From Apophysomyces variabilis (taxonomy: Eukaryota > Mucoromycota > Mucoromycetes > Mucorales > Mucoraceae): a stretch of DNA of 19,400 bases. The stretch's first letter is position 1. Every line of letters starts with the position of its first letter. Under the pieces are notes generated by a model, which saw only the letters and a program-made list of their open reading frames with translations, was not told the DNA's origin and ran no database searches. Below, in pieces: positions 10,201-19,293 of the stretch. The DNA lies in NCBI GenBank assembly GCA_002749535.1, contig MZZL01000410.1, positions 80,701 to 100,100 on the forward strand, given 5' to 3'. A program made the translations under genes and the position numbers.

Positions 10201-13200
10201 TCTTTTGTTGGTGACACTTTTTCATGGAGCGCTGTGAAGTCGTTGATGTTGAATTCGGACACAGAATCAGATATATCGAGCAATGGTTCCAACTCGGACA
10301 GATGTGAAGAAGAAACTGTTGCGCAAGCCTTACAGCCTCTTTCGAAACTTTCACAGGGCCTCTTTGTTAGAAAAAAAGACAGGAAAAAGAACGGTGAGAC
10401 GAAAATGAAGGTAAAAGATCCGATCAATGGACTGCAGGCGGCTCTCCAGGAAGGATATATTGTCCCTCTTGAAAGCGACGAATTCAAATGGAGTCACGAC
10501 CGGTATTCCCAAGCTGCGATGGAACTGGCAGATCCAAAGACTCGCGCAAGGATTCACCTTCGAATTGCTGAGTACTTGATGAACGGTACTTGTTAGACGT
10601 CCAGAAAAGAAGACATATTTTCGGTTATCCGCTGATACGTTCTTGCTAACTATCCAATCCAATAGAGGAAGAAAGCGATAACTCGTTTCTGGTGGCCGAT
10701 CACTTGCTGAAATGCATGGAACTCGTGTTCGGATCCGAAAAGCAGCGTGCGTACCAGTCGGCCCTGATTGAAGCAGGAAATAAAGCACGATCTTCTGGCG
10801 CTCATGCGATGGCTTTTGCTTATTATGAGGGGGCGATCCAATTAACCAAGGAAGATGATTGGTTCGGACAAACATACGAAAAGTCTCACCATCTCTTCAC
10901 CAACGCCGTGGCCCTGAGCTTTGTCGTAGGTGAATACACGAGAACAGAATCGCTTCTCGGGGAAATATTTCGACATACGAAGGATCCACTGCACAGAGTG
11001 ACCGCGTACAAAGTTCAGTTTCGGTATTATCTAGTTCGCCAAATGCATCAAGAAGCCCACGAAGCCCTATATCGATGTTTGGAGGAGTTTGATATCAATT
11101 TGACTCGTGATATCACTGCAGAAGAAGTCGATCAAGAATTTCTTGAAGTATGCGATATAATCAAAGGCATGGGATGTGAAGCCATTAGAAGTGTGCCTGC
11201 TTGTGACGACGTTCGACTTCGAGCTATTATGAGTGTTCTTGAGGAACTGTAAGTGCTAGGATTTGCTTCCCTCTCCCCTCTTTTATCTATCAAGCGTTTG
11301 TTAAGCACATTATGTAGTTGTACGGTAAATTATTGGCTTGGAAATCAATTGGAGATGTTTTATTTGGCCAGTCGAATCGTACGGCTATCCCTTGCTAAGG
11401 GTATGACCCAAGTGTCCTGCATTGCTTTCGTTTTCCTAGGTTTATGTGCGCTGGAACGTTTTCAAATGTACTGCTTTGGAGAGGTAAAGCATGCATGCGT
11501 TAAATAGAGTGAAGAAAAAAGCGTGCGAACATTTTGACAGGCCATTAAGTACTCATTGTACTCTTTTTCACAGCAATTAGGAGCAGTAGGTCTTGCAATA
11601 GGAGATGCATACGGAACGAACAATGAAAAGGGTCGTTGTCATTTCCTTTATACAGCTTTCCTATTAATGTGGAAACATCACTTGAAGGAAGCTCGTCCGC
11701 GCTTTCGATCTGCACTGGATATGAGTGTATCTGCGGGCGATCGTATCTATGCCACTTATTCCCAAGTCCATATAGTTTTGAGTATGTTTTTCTGTGGCGA
11801 TAACCTAGGAGATGTGTTGTATGCCGCACAACGATGTTACGATGAGATACATTCTTGGTCTTCATCCGTCGACACATTGATGCTAACCATGTGTGTTATC
11901 CGTGCTACCAAAGCCTTGCAGAACTATTCATTCAGCAGAGATCCAGAAGCTATCTTTGACGGCGACGATGGCTTTAACGATGCAAATTTTGTGATGGAAA
12001 GCAGCAAGCAAAGTTCAAATCCGCAACTATTGTTTCATTGGTACGAATCGTACCGGATGATACCATTAGTACTTTATGATCATTATGACTATGCGATTAA
12101 AGTGGGATATACATGCCTCGAAGGCGTTAACAGTCATCCTTGCCAGCGGCATTCACGTGTAGCGCTTGCCCTGCATTCCCTTGCTATCTTGGAGAAGTTA
12201 CGCATGGACCCAGTGACCGATGAAGAACGGAAATCCCTGATGGAACAGGTCCACACGAATCAGGAATTAATCCGCCCATGGAAAGAGCATTCCCCCGTTA
12301 ACTACACTCAATGGTACACGCTAGTGGAGGCTGAGATAGCATCGTTAAGCTCCGATATTGTGAAGGCAGGTCGTCTTTATGAAGATGCAATTAACTCTGC
12401 TCGCGAGGGGCAGTGGCGTTTTGAGCTTGCTTTGATACATGAACGGGCTGGTGCATTTTATGATCGCGCTGGTATGCGAAATGTTGCCTATGGATTTATG
12501 CGAAAGGTAAAATGTAACAGATTTATATATAGATAGACTTAATCCGTTTTGGTTTCTTTCTTTGCATGGTAGGCTATCGAGCTTTTCCACAATCATGGAT
12601 CTTATGGCATAGCAAGGCACCTGAGTGTCAAATTCGAGGAGCTACTGAGGCTATACAATGACGACCAGAAGGAAACTAATGACACAGGTGTTCAGACGGA
12701 TCCGTTTCCATTCTTGAATCCACATAGTACTTGGAGTACCTCTTCCCTGGGAAGACCAAGCGCTATCAACGAACCTTATACATCAGAATGTATTCCGCCC
12801 GTCACTACCGAACAGACGTTGGTAACCTTAGACATTGTAAGTACTGAAGATAAAGAAGCAAAATTACCTGAAGAAGGAAGCATGAGCTTACGTTTCTCGG
12901 ATGATATAATTCAGCTTGATATGGCTTCAATCTTGAAAAGCTCTCAAGTGATGTCTTCTGTGGTCAAGTTTGATGGTCTCTTGAAATCGATGATTAGTAT
13001 CATCTTGGTAAAAAGCGCGTTAAACATGTTCCAGCACTTGTAATTAACTCCTTTGTCCCCTCAGGAAAATTCTGGAGCTGACTTTGTTGCCGTTGCTATC
13101 AAAGAAGATAAATACCGGATTGCAGCAATGGGGAGTCAACAGGAGGGGACTATGACATTTGATCCGCCGCGAACTTTATCGGAAGATGATGAACTTGTTT

Positions 13201-15634
13201 CCAGTCGGATTATCAATCACACAATCCACACGGTTGAAAGCATCTTCATTCACAATGTTGCCCATGATACTCGATTTGCCGTAGGTCCATGGTTTGAGCG
13301 TGCAGGGAACAAATCGGTCATCTGCATGCCTATCAGTCATAGCAACATGGTAGTGGGTTGTCTTTTCATCGAAGGTGCACTAGGTATATTTACGCAGAGA
13401 CATATTACCGTTTTGAGTCTGCTATGCCAACAAATGGGCATTTCGATTTCCAATGCATTTCTATTCAAGTCGTTACAGCGTGTCACGAACTCTTATTCGA
13501 GGTAATATGTGAGCTAATCGGAAATAGTCGGATATTGACCATATTTAGAATGATCGAAACACAAAAGCAGGCACTTGAAGATGCAAGGGCAAGCAAGGAA
13601 GCTGCCGTGCGAGCTACACGGTTGCGTGAAATCTTCTTGGCTAATATGAGTCACGAAATCAGAACACCATTCTCTGGTTTCTATGGAATGATTTCTCTGT
13701 TAGCAGAAACAAAGTAAGTGTTTGCTTCTATTTTAGTATGAGACAAAATTGAGGAGGACAAGGAAGGAAGTTGACAAAACCCAACAGACTTGATCAAGAA
13801 CAACGCGACCTTGTTAAGACAGCTAAGGAGTCTTGCGAGATGTTGCTACAGATCATCGATGACCTCCTCAATTTCTCGAAGCTTCAAGCAGGAAAAGTCT
13901 CTCTGGATCTGAGCCCTGTTGCTGTTGAAGATACAATTGCAGACGTTGTTGAAATGCTGATAGCCATGGCAATTCAGAAAAGGATCAATGTAACTTACAA
14001 AGTCAGTGCTAACGTTCCACCTGTGGTTCTGGCCGATGGCAATCGGTTGCGACAGTACGTATATATTACTGATAATATATTGACACGCTCTCGCTAACTG
14101 AATGACTAGAATTATCGTGAATCTCCTTGGAAACGCTATCAAGGTAAAAAAGGAAACAACACCGGCATTAAACTAAGATTTCCTTTGTAGTTCACGCATG
14201 CGGAAGGGGAGATTAGCATTCTTTGCTCACTAGATGAGGAGGGCTCCATGAACTGCCTCGACGGTCAAGTGCAGCTACTATTTCAAGTCATTGATACTGG
14301 TATCGGCATTAGTGAGGATCAACGCAAGATATTATTTGTGCCGTTTTCCCAAGTAGATGGAAGCACCACGTAAGTAATTCTCATTTTAGTTGTTCACAGC
14401 TGGCTACTTGTTTCTCACACTTCTTGTCTAGACGTAAATATGGTGGGACGGGTCTAGGACTTTCTATCTGTCTTCAATTGGTCCAATTGATGTCTGGCTC
14501 GATTGATGTTTCCAGCGTGCCGGGTGAGGGTTCAAATTTCCATTTTACCATCAAAGTCTCCAAAGTGTATAACTCTAAAGGCCAACTGATGCAGCCAAAT
14601 TGGGCTGAAGAAAACAAGGATCTTCTCAATGTTCTGGGACCGATCAAGGTGTTGGTTGCAGGAAAGTATCCTACAACTACCGAAATGATACGCGAACTTG
14701 TACCGGGAAAGCGAGTGGATGGTGCTTCCTCCGTAGATCAATTATCAAGCCGACTGGAAGACAATCAGTATGACGTGATCATCCTAGGTTTACTTCTATC
14801 GAATGAATTTGAAGATTCAACAAGTTGGTTTGAAGACTTAAACCAAAAATCAGCGAAGGAAACAGCCGTCATTATTATGCATTACCCCAGTGGATCTGTC
14901 CGTGAATTCCAACGGAGCCATTGGATCGAACCTGTTGCGCATACTCTTCGCCATAACAACAAGGTCACCAGATTGGCAGTTCCATTACGCCGACTGAAGT
15001 TGTTGCGAACAATTGCCGATCTTTTGGAGAAGGATTTGCCGAAACCAAAAGTGATCAAAGCCTCGGATAGCAATAAGCTGACAGATGAAGAGCGTGCGCG
15101 ATTTCGGAAAATGCATATATTGGTAGCTGAAGGTAAATACGTGGAAATGCTTGTATTTCTACAGATCTTAATCCTGTTGTTTTAGACAATCCAGTGGCGC
15201 AGAAGCTACTGTATAAGCAACTCACTCTTCTTGGGTTTCAAGTAACATGTGCAAACAATGGGCTTGAGGCGGTTGAAGCTTGGACTAAGCAACCACCCGG
15301 ATTTTTCACTATGGGATTTTTTGATCATCACATGCCCAAGGTAAAGCTTTCGTGAAATGCCTGGTTTATTCAATTATCCTCTAATTCTCTTTTTCTTTCT
15401 TTTTAGTGCGACGGTGTGGAAGCAACCAAACGTATCCGAAGATTAGAAGCTACAAACAATGAGCCAGCAGTTCCATTTCCTATTGTGGCATTGACGGCAG
15501 ATGTGCAAGAAAGCGCGAGGAAGATATGCAAGAACGCCGGTATGGACGGATATCTGACCAAACCATTGAATCAGGCAGTATTGATGGGAACCTTGCGAAC
15601 CTATTGTCATTCTCCATCTAGCGAAACATCATAA
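7234..15634 (+). CDS. Giant hybrid histidine kinase, Mak2/Mak3-Chk1 class (21 exons, 2,376 aa)
   Basis: A phosphorelay sensor expected in the cytoplasm: there is no signal peptide or membrane segment. It should autophosphorylate on H1836 ([10 protein letters not shown]), pass the phosphate to D2296 of its receiver, and from there to an Hpt protein. Order of parts: degenerate kinase (about 27-386), Ser-rich linker, STAND/AAA ATPase (Walker A at 514-522), helical TPR-like region (about 950-1530), GAF (about 1625-1795), dimerisation/H-box, HATPase (N1949, N1953, D1991, GGTGLGL at 2020-2026), pseudo-receiver (about 2085-2215), receiver (2243-2370). Length and order match S. pombe Mak2/Mak3 and Candida Chk1 (about 2,300-2,500 aa), which act in peroxide and stress signalling; the cue here is inference. 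ATG 7234 is chosen because it leads in phase through exon 1 into the kinase N-lobe. Stop TAA is 15632-15634. The total of 7,131 coding nt divides exactly by three, so the gene appears intact. Confidence 0.93.
7312..8556 (+). other. N-terminal protein kinase-like domain, catalytically degenerate
   Basis: Residues about 27-386 of the hybrid kinase. The beta-3 lysine (IAKV, K61) and the alpha-C glutamate (LERE, E72) are present. The activation-segment SPEQTGR (S280), the alpha-F DIYSLG (D296) and the SPDDRYSS end motif are also seen. The catalytic loop reads HGEIRLSA (H220-A227) where an active kinase has HRDLKxxN, so the catalytic Asp, Lys and Asn are Glu, Arg and Ala. The metal-binding DFG reads NFG (N242). 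A Ser/Gly/Asn-rich insert of about 40 residues (about 119-157) sits between the lobes. By these residues it should be a pseudokinase. Related fungal sensors also carry a divergent domain here. Confidence 0.85.
8973..10585 (+). other. STAND/AAA-type ATPase module of the hybrid kinase
   Basis: Walker A is GPGGIGKST (514-522), split by intron 5 between ATT-G and GT-AAA. Walker B is [11 protein letters not shown], encoded by the end of exon 7 and the 25-nt exon 8 (D651, D652). Further C-terminal hydrophobic strands such as [11 protein letters not shown] resemble the sensor region of AAA_16/STAND ATPases. The [15 protein letters not shown] segment before residue 945 is typical of the fungal family. 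The ATPase probably acts as a nucleotide-driven switch between the sensory helical region and the kinase. An acidic Ser-rich linker (about 415-505) precedes it. Confidence 0.8.
12930..13485 (+). other. GAF domain of the hybrid kinase
   Basis: The segment starts [15 protein letters not shown] near residue 1625 and continues through [26 protein letters not shown]-like ([18 protein letters not shown]) and [12 protein letters not shown] near 1795. This is the usual GAF order ahead of the H-box in Mak2/Mak3-type kinases. GAF domains bind small molecules or haem; no ligand can be assigned from sequence. Confidence 0.8.
13549..14570 (+). other. Histidine kinase core (H-box, N, G1, F, G2 boxes)
   Basis: A coiled-coil lead-in ([19 protein letters not shown]) is followed by [16 protein letters not shown] with H1836 as phospho-acceptor. 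The ATPase half has NLLGNAIKF (N1949, N1953; in the 34-nt exon 17), DTGIGI (D1991), VPFSQVD and GGTGLGLSI (2020-2028). All catalytic boxes are intact, so this part should be active. Confidence 0.92.
14636..15040 (+). other. Degenerate second receiver domain (pseudo-receiver)
   Basis: Residues about 2085-2215 follow the receiver pattern: a VLVAGKYP first strand, YDVIILG third strand, VIIMH fourth strand and [15 protein letters not shown] at the end. The acidic pair is Gly-Lys (2093-2094), the phospho-acceptor Asp is Gly (2135) and the KPL lysine is Val (2199). It cannot be phosphorylated in the normal way and probably has a structural or regulatory role. Confidence 0.7.
15112..15610 (+). other. 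C-terminal receiver domain
   Basis: Encoded across exons 19-21. [14 protein letters not shown] supplies the acidic pair (E2249, D2250), [11 protein letters not shown] the phospho-acceptor D2296, ALTAD the switch threonine T2331, and YLTKPL the conserved lysine K2353. All key residues are present. Intron 20 falls inside the HMPK/CDG loop just after the phospho-acceptor. Confidence 0.92.
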
Positions 15635-15995
15635 GAAAAAGTAGCCGCATCTTTGTATATCATCGTCATTTTTCATTATATATATAAGTTATTATCGTGT
15701 ATATCCAAAATAATGCGTCATTCTTTTCTATGTTTCGATCCTGTTTGAAGAGGTAGTTGCTTTCTTGGAGAAAAAAAAAATCAAAGACAGCAATGCCGTC
15801 TTGCCAACGGATTTGTACTTTTTCTCAAACACGCGGCTTTCGGATTAGATTCGAAAGAAATTGGCAATCAGTACCGTATGGATAAAACTCTCTAGTCATT
15901 ATCTTCCAACTGAATAAAGTCTGAAATTTATTACGACAAACAAGTAGTTAATTGGCAACTTTTATATCGTTTTTAACACAATTTCAAGCAGTTGT
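15635..15995. terminator. Convergent 3' intergenic region with poly(A) signals
   Basis: This 361-bp gap lies between the stops of two convergent genes. AATAAA at 15913-15918 could serve the kinase (about 280 nt after its stop). TTTATT at 15927-15932 is AATAAA on the minus strand, about 64 nt after the stop of the small secreted protein. The region also holds a TATATATATA stretch near 15680 and a 10-A run near 15770. Confidence 0.45.
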
Positions 15996-16316
15996 TTACT
16001 TTTGTGCGTCTGGGCAACAAAGGCCCATACAACATTGAGATCCTATGTCACAGTAACCTTGAGTTTGTATGAAACGGTAGCCATGACGACACTGATAACA
16101 GCCATGGATGGGGAGACCATAATTCTGGATCCAGTAATACTCTTCCCGTTTGTCGCCAGCCTTGCTTCCGATATTTGAAGTAGCAGAAATTTCATCCAGT
16201 TGAGCGCTATTTTTCTGGTCGAGAGGAGAGGCCAATACTGAAAGAAGCACCATACTAACTAGGCAGAAATAAAATAACGCCCATAAAGTTCTGGTTTTGA
16301 ATGTGTCCGCTTTCAT
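15996..16316 (-). CDS. Small secreted cysteine-rich protein, 106 aa
   Basis: A single exon from ATG at 16316-16314 to TAA at 15998-15996. The N-terminus is a convincing signal peptide: a charged start (MKADTFKTR), a hydrophobic core (LWALFYFCLVSMVLLSVLA) and a likely cut after A29. The mature part has a polar stretch, then a compact cysteine motif C73-x2-C76-x12-C89-x5-C95-C96-x3-C100-C101. Seven cysteines is odd; one may be free or pair between molecules. The frame is open upstream to 16550, but that would bury the signal peptide behind 78 residues, so the internal ATG is preferred. A TATA-like TTTATAC lies about 60 nt upstream on the minus strand. I do not recognise a family; small secreted proteins of this kind act outside the cell in fungi. 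No toxin or effector role can be claimed from sequence alone. Confidence 0.65.
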   Translation of the reverse strand: MKADTFKTRTLWALFYFCLVSMVLLSVLASPLDQKNSAQLDEISATSNIGSKAGDKREEYYWIQNYGLPIHGCYQCRHGYRFIQTQGYCDIGSQCCMGLCCPDAQK

Positions 16317-16433
16317 AGCTTGAGGCAGTTGTTCTCTTGTTATGTAAAAGTACGGCTGCAAAGTCAAAGCACCACGTATAAATCTATAACGTTCCAGTTT
16401 TATACACAGTTCCCTTAAATAGACCAAAGAACG

Positions 16434-16447
16434 AAAAAAAAAAAAAA
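16434..16447. repeat. Poly(A) tract, 14 A
   Basis: A homopolymer of 14 A on the plus strand lies upstream of the small secreted gene, so it reads as a T-tract in its promoter. Such tracts exclude nucleosomes in fungal promoters. Length is prone to sequencing error. Confidence 0.6.
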
Positions 16448-16529
16448 GGTCGAACAAACGGAGAAAGATGGATTTCACTGGGCCAAGTCTCACATGTGTT
16501 TTGTATGCATGTGTAAACCCGCTTATAAA

Positions 16530-16937
16530 TTTCTCATCAGCGTATAACATTTCGCTGGAGCGTTTCGAGATCTGTCGGACCTACCGTTATGCGGAGAGCA
16601 AATCCCAAAAGATGTATGAATAAACAAAGCTGCGCCAGACATACTCCGTCACCGTGCCGCATATATGTTTATATGTGTGCATCAACTTGCAATTTTTTCC
16701 AGCCTTTACATAACGTCATCGTTTGGTGGGGATATTCTTTCCTTTTCTCTTCTTTCAGTGCATTAGATATGGGACATTGCCATAGGATCAAAGTTGTTAT
16801 ATTTTTATGATTTTGATTTTAATGGGTTGGCGCTGATGCCTGCCGAACGATAGATTCCCGTATTCTGTGTTAAACAGTATCCGTACGCAAGTAAAGGGAA
16901 ATCGTATTTTTATGGATCTTTATTTTGTGCCAACATA
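16530..16937 (+). repeat. 408-bp direct repeat, copy 1
   Basis: From TTTCTCATCAGCG at 16530 to CAACATA at 16937, this stretch is identical by eye to 16939-17346. It contains a 73-codon ORF that is simply repeated with it. It lies at the edge of a single N, which points to an unmerged contig overlap. Confidence 0.95.
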
Positions 16938-16938
16938 N
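16938..16938. other. Single N: scaffold or contig junction
   Basis: The only ambiguous base in the window sits exactly between the two copies of the 408-bp repeat. The likely explanation is a gap of nominal size 1 placed between two contigs whose ends overlap. Confidence 0.9.
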
Positions 16939-17346
16939 TTTCTCATCAGCGTATAACATTTCGCTGGAGCGTTTCGAGATCTGTCGGACCTACCGTTATG
17001 CGGAGAGCAAATCCCAAAAGATGTATGAATAAACAAAGCTGCGCCAGACATACTCCGTCACCGTGCCGCATATATGTTTATATGTGTGCATCAACTTGCA
17101 ATTTTTTCCAGCCTTTACATAACGTCATCGTTTGGTGGGGATATTCTTTCCTTTTCTCTTCTTTCAGTGCATTAGATATGGGACATTGCCATAGGATCAA
17201 AGTTGTTATATTTTTATGATTTTGATTTTAATGGGTTGGCGCTGATGCCTGCCGAACGATAGATTCCCGTATTCTGTGTTAAACAGTATCCGTACGCAAG
17301 TAAAGGGAAATCGTATTTTTATGGATCTTTATTTTGTGCCAACATA
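16939..17346 (+). repeat. 408-bp direct repeat, copy 2
   Basis: The repeat is offset by 409 from copy 1, with no difference seen along its length. Sequence diverges at once on both sides (unique CGCTTATAAA before copy 1, unique CTCATATATG after copy 2), as expected for an overlap of contig ends. Confidence 0.95.
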
Positions 17347-17752
17347 CTCATATATGCCTCCAATAGCTTCTACTGCTGAGTTGGAATATTTCGTGATATT
17401 TAGATTTTCACAGAATAAGGCAAGATAGAAGCGTATTCATAGACAATCAGGAAAATACTTTCACAATTTTATTACGCGCTTTTTTCGGTTAAAAACTGGC
17501 CTTCATTCAAAATAAAAGCGAGCGACGGTCCTATCCTTATACTGAAATAAGTGAATGATATCCGAATCAATATAGTTGGGAATAAAAAAAAAATCAGTTA
17601 TGATTTACAAACGGCGGGTGTGGTCCGGCGGCTAAATTTATTACCGTGGGTCAGTGGGCGAAGGGCCAAGGGGCGATTTGCCCGGATCCTCCGTTAAGTG
17701 GGGTCATCGAAGACATATAGTGATACGTCCTCTTTCTTTGATCCTTTAAGTC
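17347..17752 (+). promoter_or_regulatory. Upstream region of the uL15 gene
   Basis: An AT-rich stretch is followed at 17611-17705 by a GC-rich island containing GGGC-GATTT-GCCC at 17671-17683, then a CATATAG element near 17714. A pyrimidine run (CCTCTTTCTTTG) lies just before the ATG at 17753. A GC-rich block and a pyrimidine-rich start region fit a strongly expressed ribosomal protein gene. No specific factor site is claimed. Confidence 0.4.
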
Positions 17753-18491
17753 ATGGTAAATAACGAACGCTTGTCATCGAAATCAATACAGTTTTGAAAC
17801 GGATGAACGAAGAATACAATGGATGGATCGATGGAAAACTGACGACCTTTACTTTCCCCTGCCTCTTTTTTTTTTTGTGCCTTTTGTTAGCCTACCAGAT
17901 TGCACCACAACAGAAAGAAGCGTGGACACGTTTCGGCTGGTCACGGTCGTGTTGGTAAATAGTCCATGCAAAATTGACATGTACAAACCGTGCATGTGCT
18001 TAAAAAAAGAAGGATCCAATCGAATAAAAATGTGAATTTCTATAGGCAAGCACAGAAAGCATCCTGGTGGTCGTGGTCTTGCTGGTGGTCAACATCACCA
18101 CCGTATCAACATGGACAAGTACCATCCTGGTTACTTCGGTAAGGTCGGTATGCGCCATTTCCACTTGAAGCGCAACCAGTACTGGCGTCCTGTTATCAAC
18201 CTTGACCAGATCTGGTCATTGGCTGGTGAAGGTGTTCGTGAGAAGTACAAGAACACCGAGAAGGTTCCCGTTGTCGATGCTCTCCAGAACGGTTACGGCA
18301 AGGTCTTGGCCAAGGGTAACGTTGCTCAACCCATCATTGTCCGCACCCGTTTCGTCTCCCGTCGTGCTGAAGAAAAGATCAAGGCCGCTGGTGGTGGTAA
18401 GTTGCTTCTTTCTTTCTTTCTTTCTTTCTTCTACCTATAGTATGGTCATCTCATTGTCTTCTTTTCATTAGCTGTCGAATTGGTTGCATAA
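17753..18491 (+). CDS. RPL28: Large-subunit ribosomal protein uL15 (L28/L27a), 145 aa, four exons
   Basis: A structural protein of the 60S cytosolic ribosome. Exons are 17753-17755, 17891-17954, 18046-18396 and 18472-18491; 438 coding nt give 145 residues (yeast RPL28 is 149). The spliced product starts [20 protein letters not shown], continues [30 protein letters not shown] and [14 protein letters not shown], and ends [17 protein letters not shown], AVELVA. These are hallmark uL15 segments. Exon 1 is the ATG alone, with GTAAAT directly after it and the acceptor TTGTTAG before CCTACC. No other upstream ATG reaches this acceptor in phase with a good donor. Intron 3 holds a TTTC microsatellite, and the last exon has only 20 nt. 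The gene is intact, and AATAAA at 18543-18548 is the likely poly(A) signal. Confidence 0.93.
18406..18431 (+). repeat. TTTC microsatellite in intron 3 of the uL15 gene
   Basis: About six tandem CTTT units lie soon after the donor of the last intron of the uL15 gene. It is useful only as a variable marker; its length may differ between strains. Confidence 0.8.
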
Positions 18492-19167
18492 ACAAAAAGA
18501 TGGACATGGACGATCTTCTAAACGAAAAGAACAACAACAAGAAATAAATGATCATGAACAAAAAAAGAAAAAGAGTTACTTGTTGATTCAGGATGATGTA
18601 ATCGAAGCATGCGGAATGGTATCGATGTAGAATTCGGAATGCAAACGCTGGGCCTTGTGTAATATTGACGGGAAAAGATGTGTGAAAGAGTGAACATGTG
18701 CTAGAAGCTCATTGTTTGAACAATGCATTGGAGTGGTGATGATGAACTGTCTTGACGTTACAGCACACACACATGCAGAGAGAGAGAGGAAAAGGAGATT
18801 TGAAGGGAGTAAGGGAGGGAAGGAGAGACCATGTGTGCCGCGTATATGAGTGTTTCTGAATGGATTCTGCGTTCTCTGACTTTTACCATAAGTATTTCGT
18901 TCTAAGGCGTACCGGGAACTCATCCTCCTTAGTCTATGACGACTCGGCTGTTTCTGGCCTGTTTGCGAAATATGTTTTGAACCGAGTATATACAATACTT
19001 AAAGCATTCTGGTCCGTCAACGTAAGTAAATGTTGATGGATGTTCATTAATTCGAGAAATATTCCTTTAACTGGACAGTTCACCTTGGTAAGAGGTCAGT
19101 AAAATAGTAGCAATTGATATCTGTTTTGAGTATTGATTAATTGGCGTCTCATACGGAATGAAGACGA
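18492..19167. other. Spacer between uL15 and H2A genes
   Basis: The spacer begins with the uL15 3' UTR (AATAAA at 18543-18548). It then holds a 16-bp palindrome CATTGTT-TG-AACAATG at 18710-18725, a CA run at 18763-18772 and a GA-rich purine tract to about 18825. The minus-strand ORF at 18588-18995 is not a histone H2B and has no recognisable content, so H2A is not in the common divergent pair with H2B within this spacer. Confidence 0.5.
18763..18825 (+). repeat. CA and GA simple repeats
   Basis: A short (CA)n run is followed by ATGC and then by (GA)n that grades into a purine-rich tract of about 40 bases. It is a plain microsatellite in the spacer. Confidence 0.75.
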
Positions 19168-19293
19168 ATTATAAAAAACACTCTCAGAATATGAGCAATA
19201 GAGAAGAGGGGTTCAGGCGACCGCTCTCTAACATTGCACCCCGATTTGTAGACTCGTGATTCTCTCTTCTTCTCTTCTAATCATCTATTCATC
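19168..19293 (+). promoter_or_regulatory. Histone H2A promoter and leader
   Basis: A clear TATA box (TTATAAAA) lies around 19169-19176, about 120 nt before the ATG. A CT-rich tract (TCTCTCTTCTTCTCTTC) at about 19260-19277 directly precedes the start region, as in many strongly expressed fungal genes. The transcription start is not determinable here. Confidence 0.5.

Larger units (their letters stand above)
7234..15634 (+). other. Exon map of the hybrid histidine kinase
   Basis: Exons: 7234-7385, 7435-7550, 7610-8403, 8461-8556, 8613-9009, 9060-9108, 9227-9566, 9632-9656, 9719-10585, 10666-11248, 11306-11483, 11574-12506, 12573-13007, 13065-13501, 13549-13713, 13788-14054, 14110-14143, 14191-14369, 14432-15132, 15186-15340, 15407-15634. 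All 20 introns are GT-AG and 47-118 nt long. Every junction was checked for phase and for continuity of a recognisable motif. Less typical sites are the donor GTTAGC at 7551, the acceptor GTTAAG at 11305 (the later TAG at about 11317 would give an in-frame stop) and the donor GTACTT at 10586. A good branch site TACTAATAAC lies in intron 6. Exons 8 (25 nt) and 17 (34 nt) are micro-exons. Confidence 0.85.

Noticed and set aside
16317..16550. Upstream extension of the secreted protein ORF to 184 residues
   Set aside because: It would place 78 residues, partly from a T-tract, before a textbook signal peptide, and it reaches into the duplicated segment.
16589..16810. 73-codon ORF, repeated at 16998-17219
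   Set aside because: Its duplication is explained by the assembly overlap and it shows no domain or signal peptide.
16530..17346. A genuine recent tandem duplication or LTR pair
   Set aside because: No TG...CA ends and no element between the copies, and the N lies exactly at the junction; contig overlap explains all of it.
18588..18995. Minus-strand ORF of 135 codons as a divergent histone H2B
   Set aside because: The translation has no histone-fold residues; it is a chance frame across the simple repeats.
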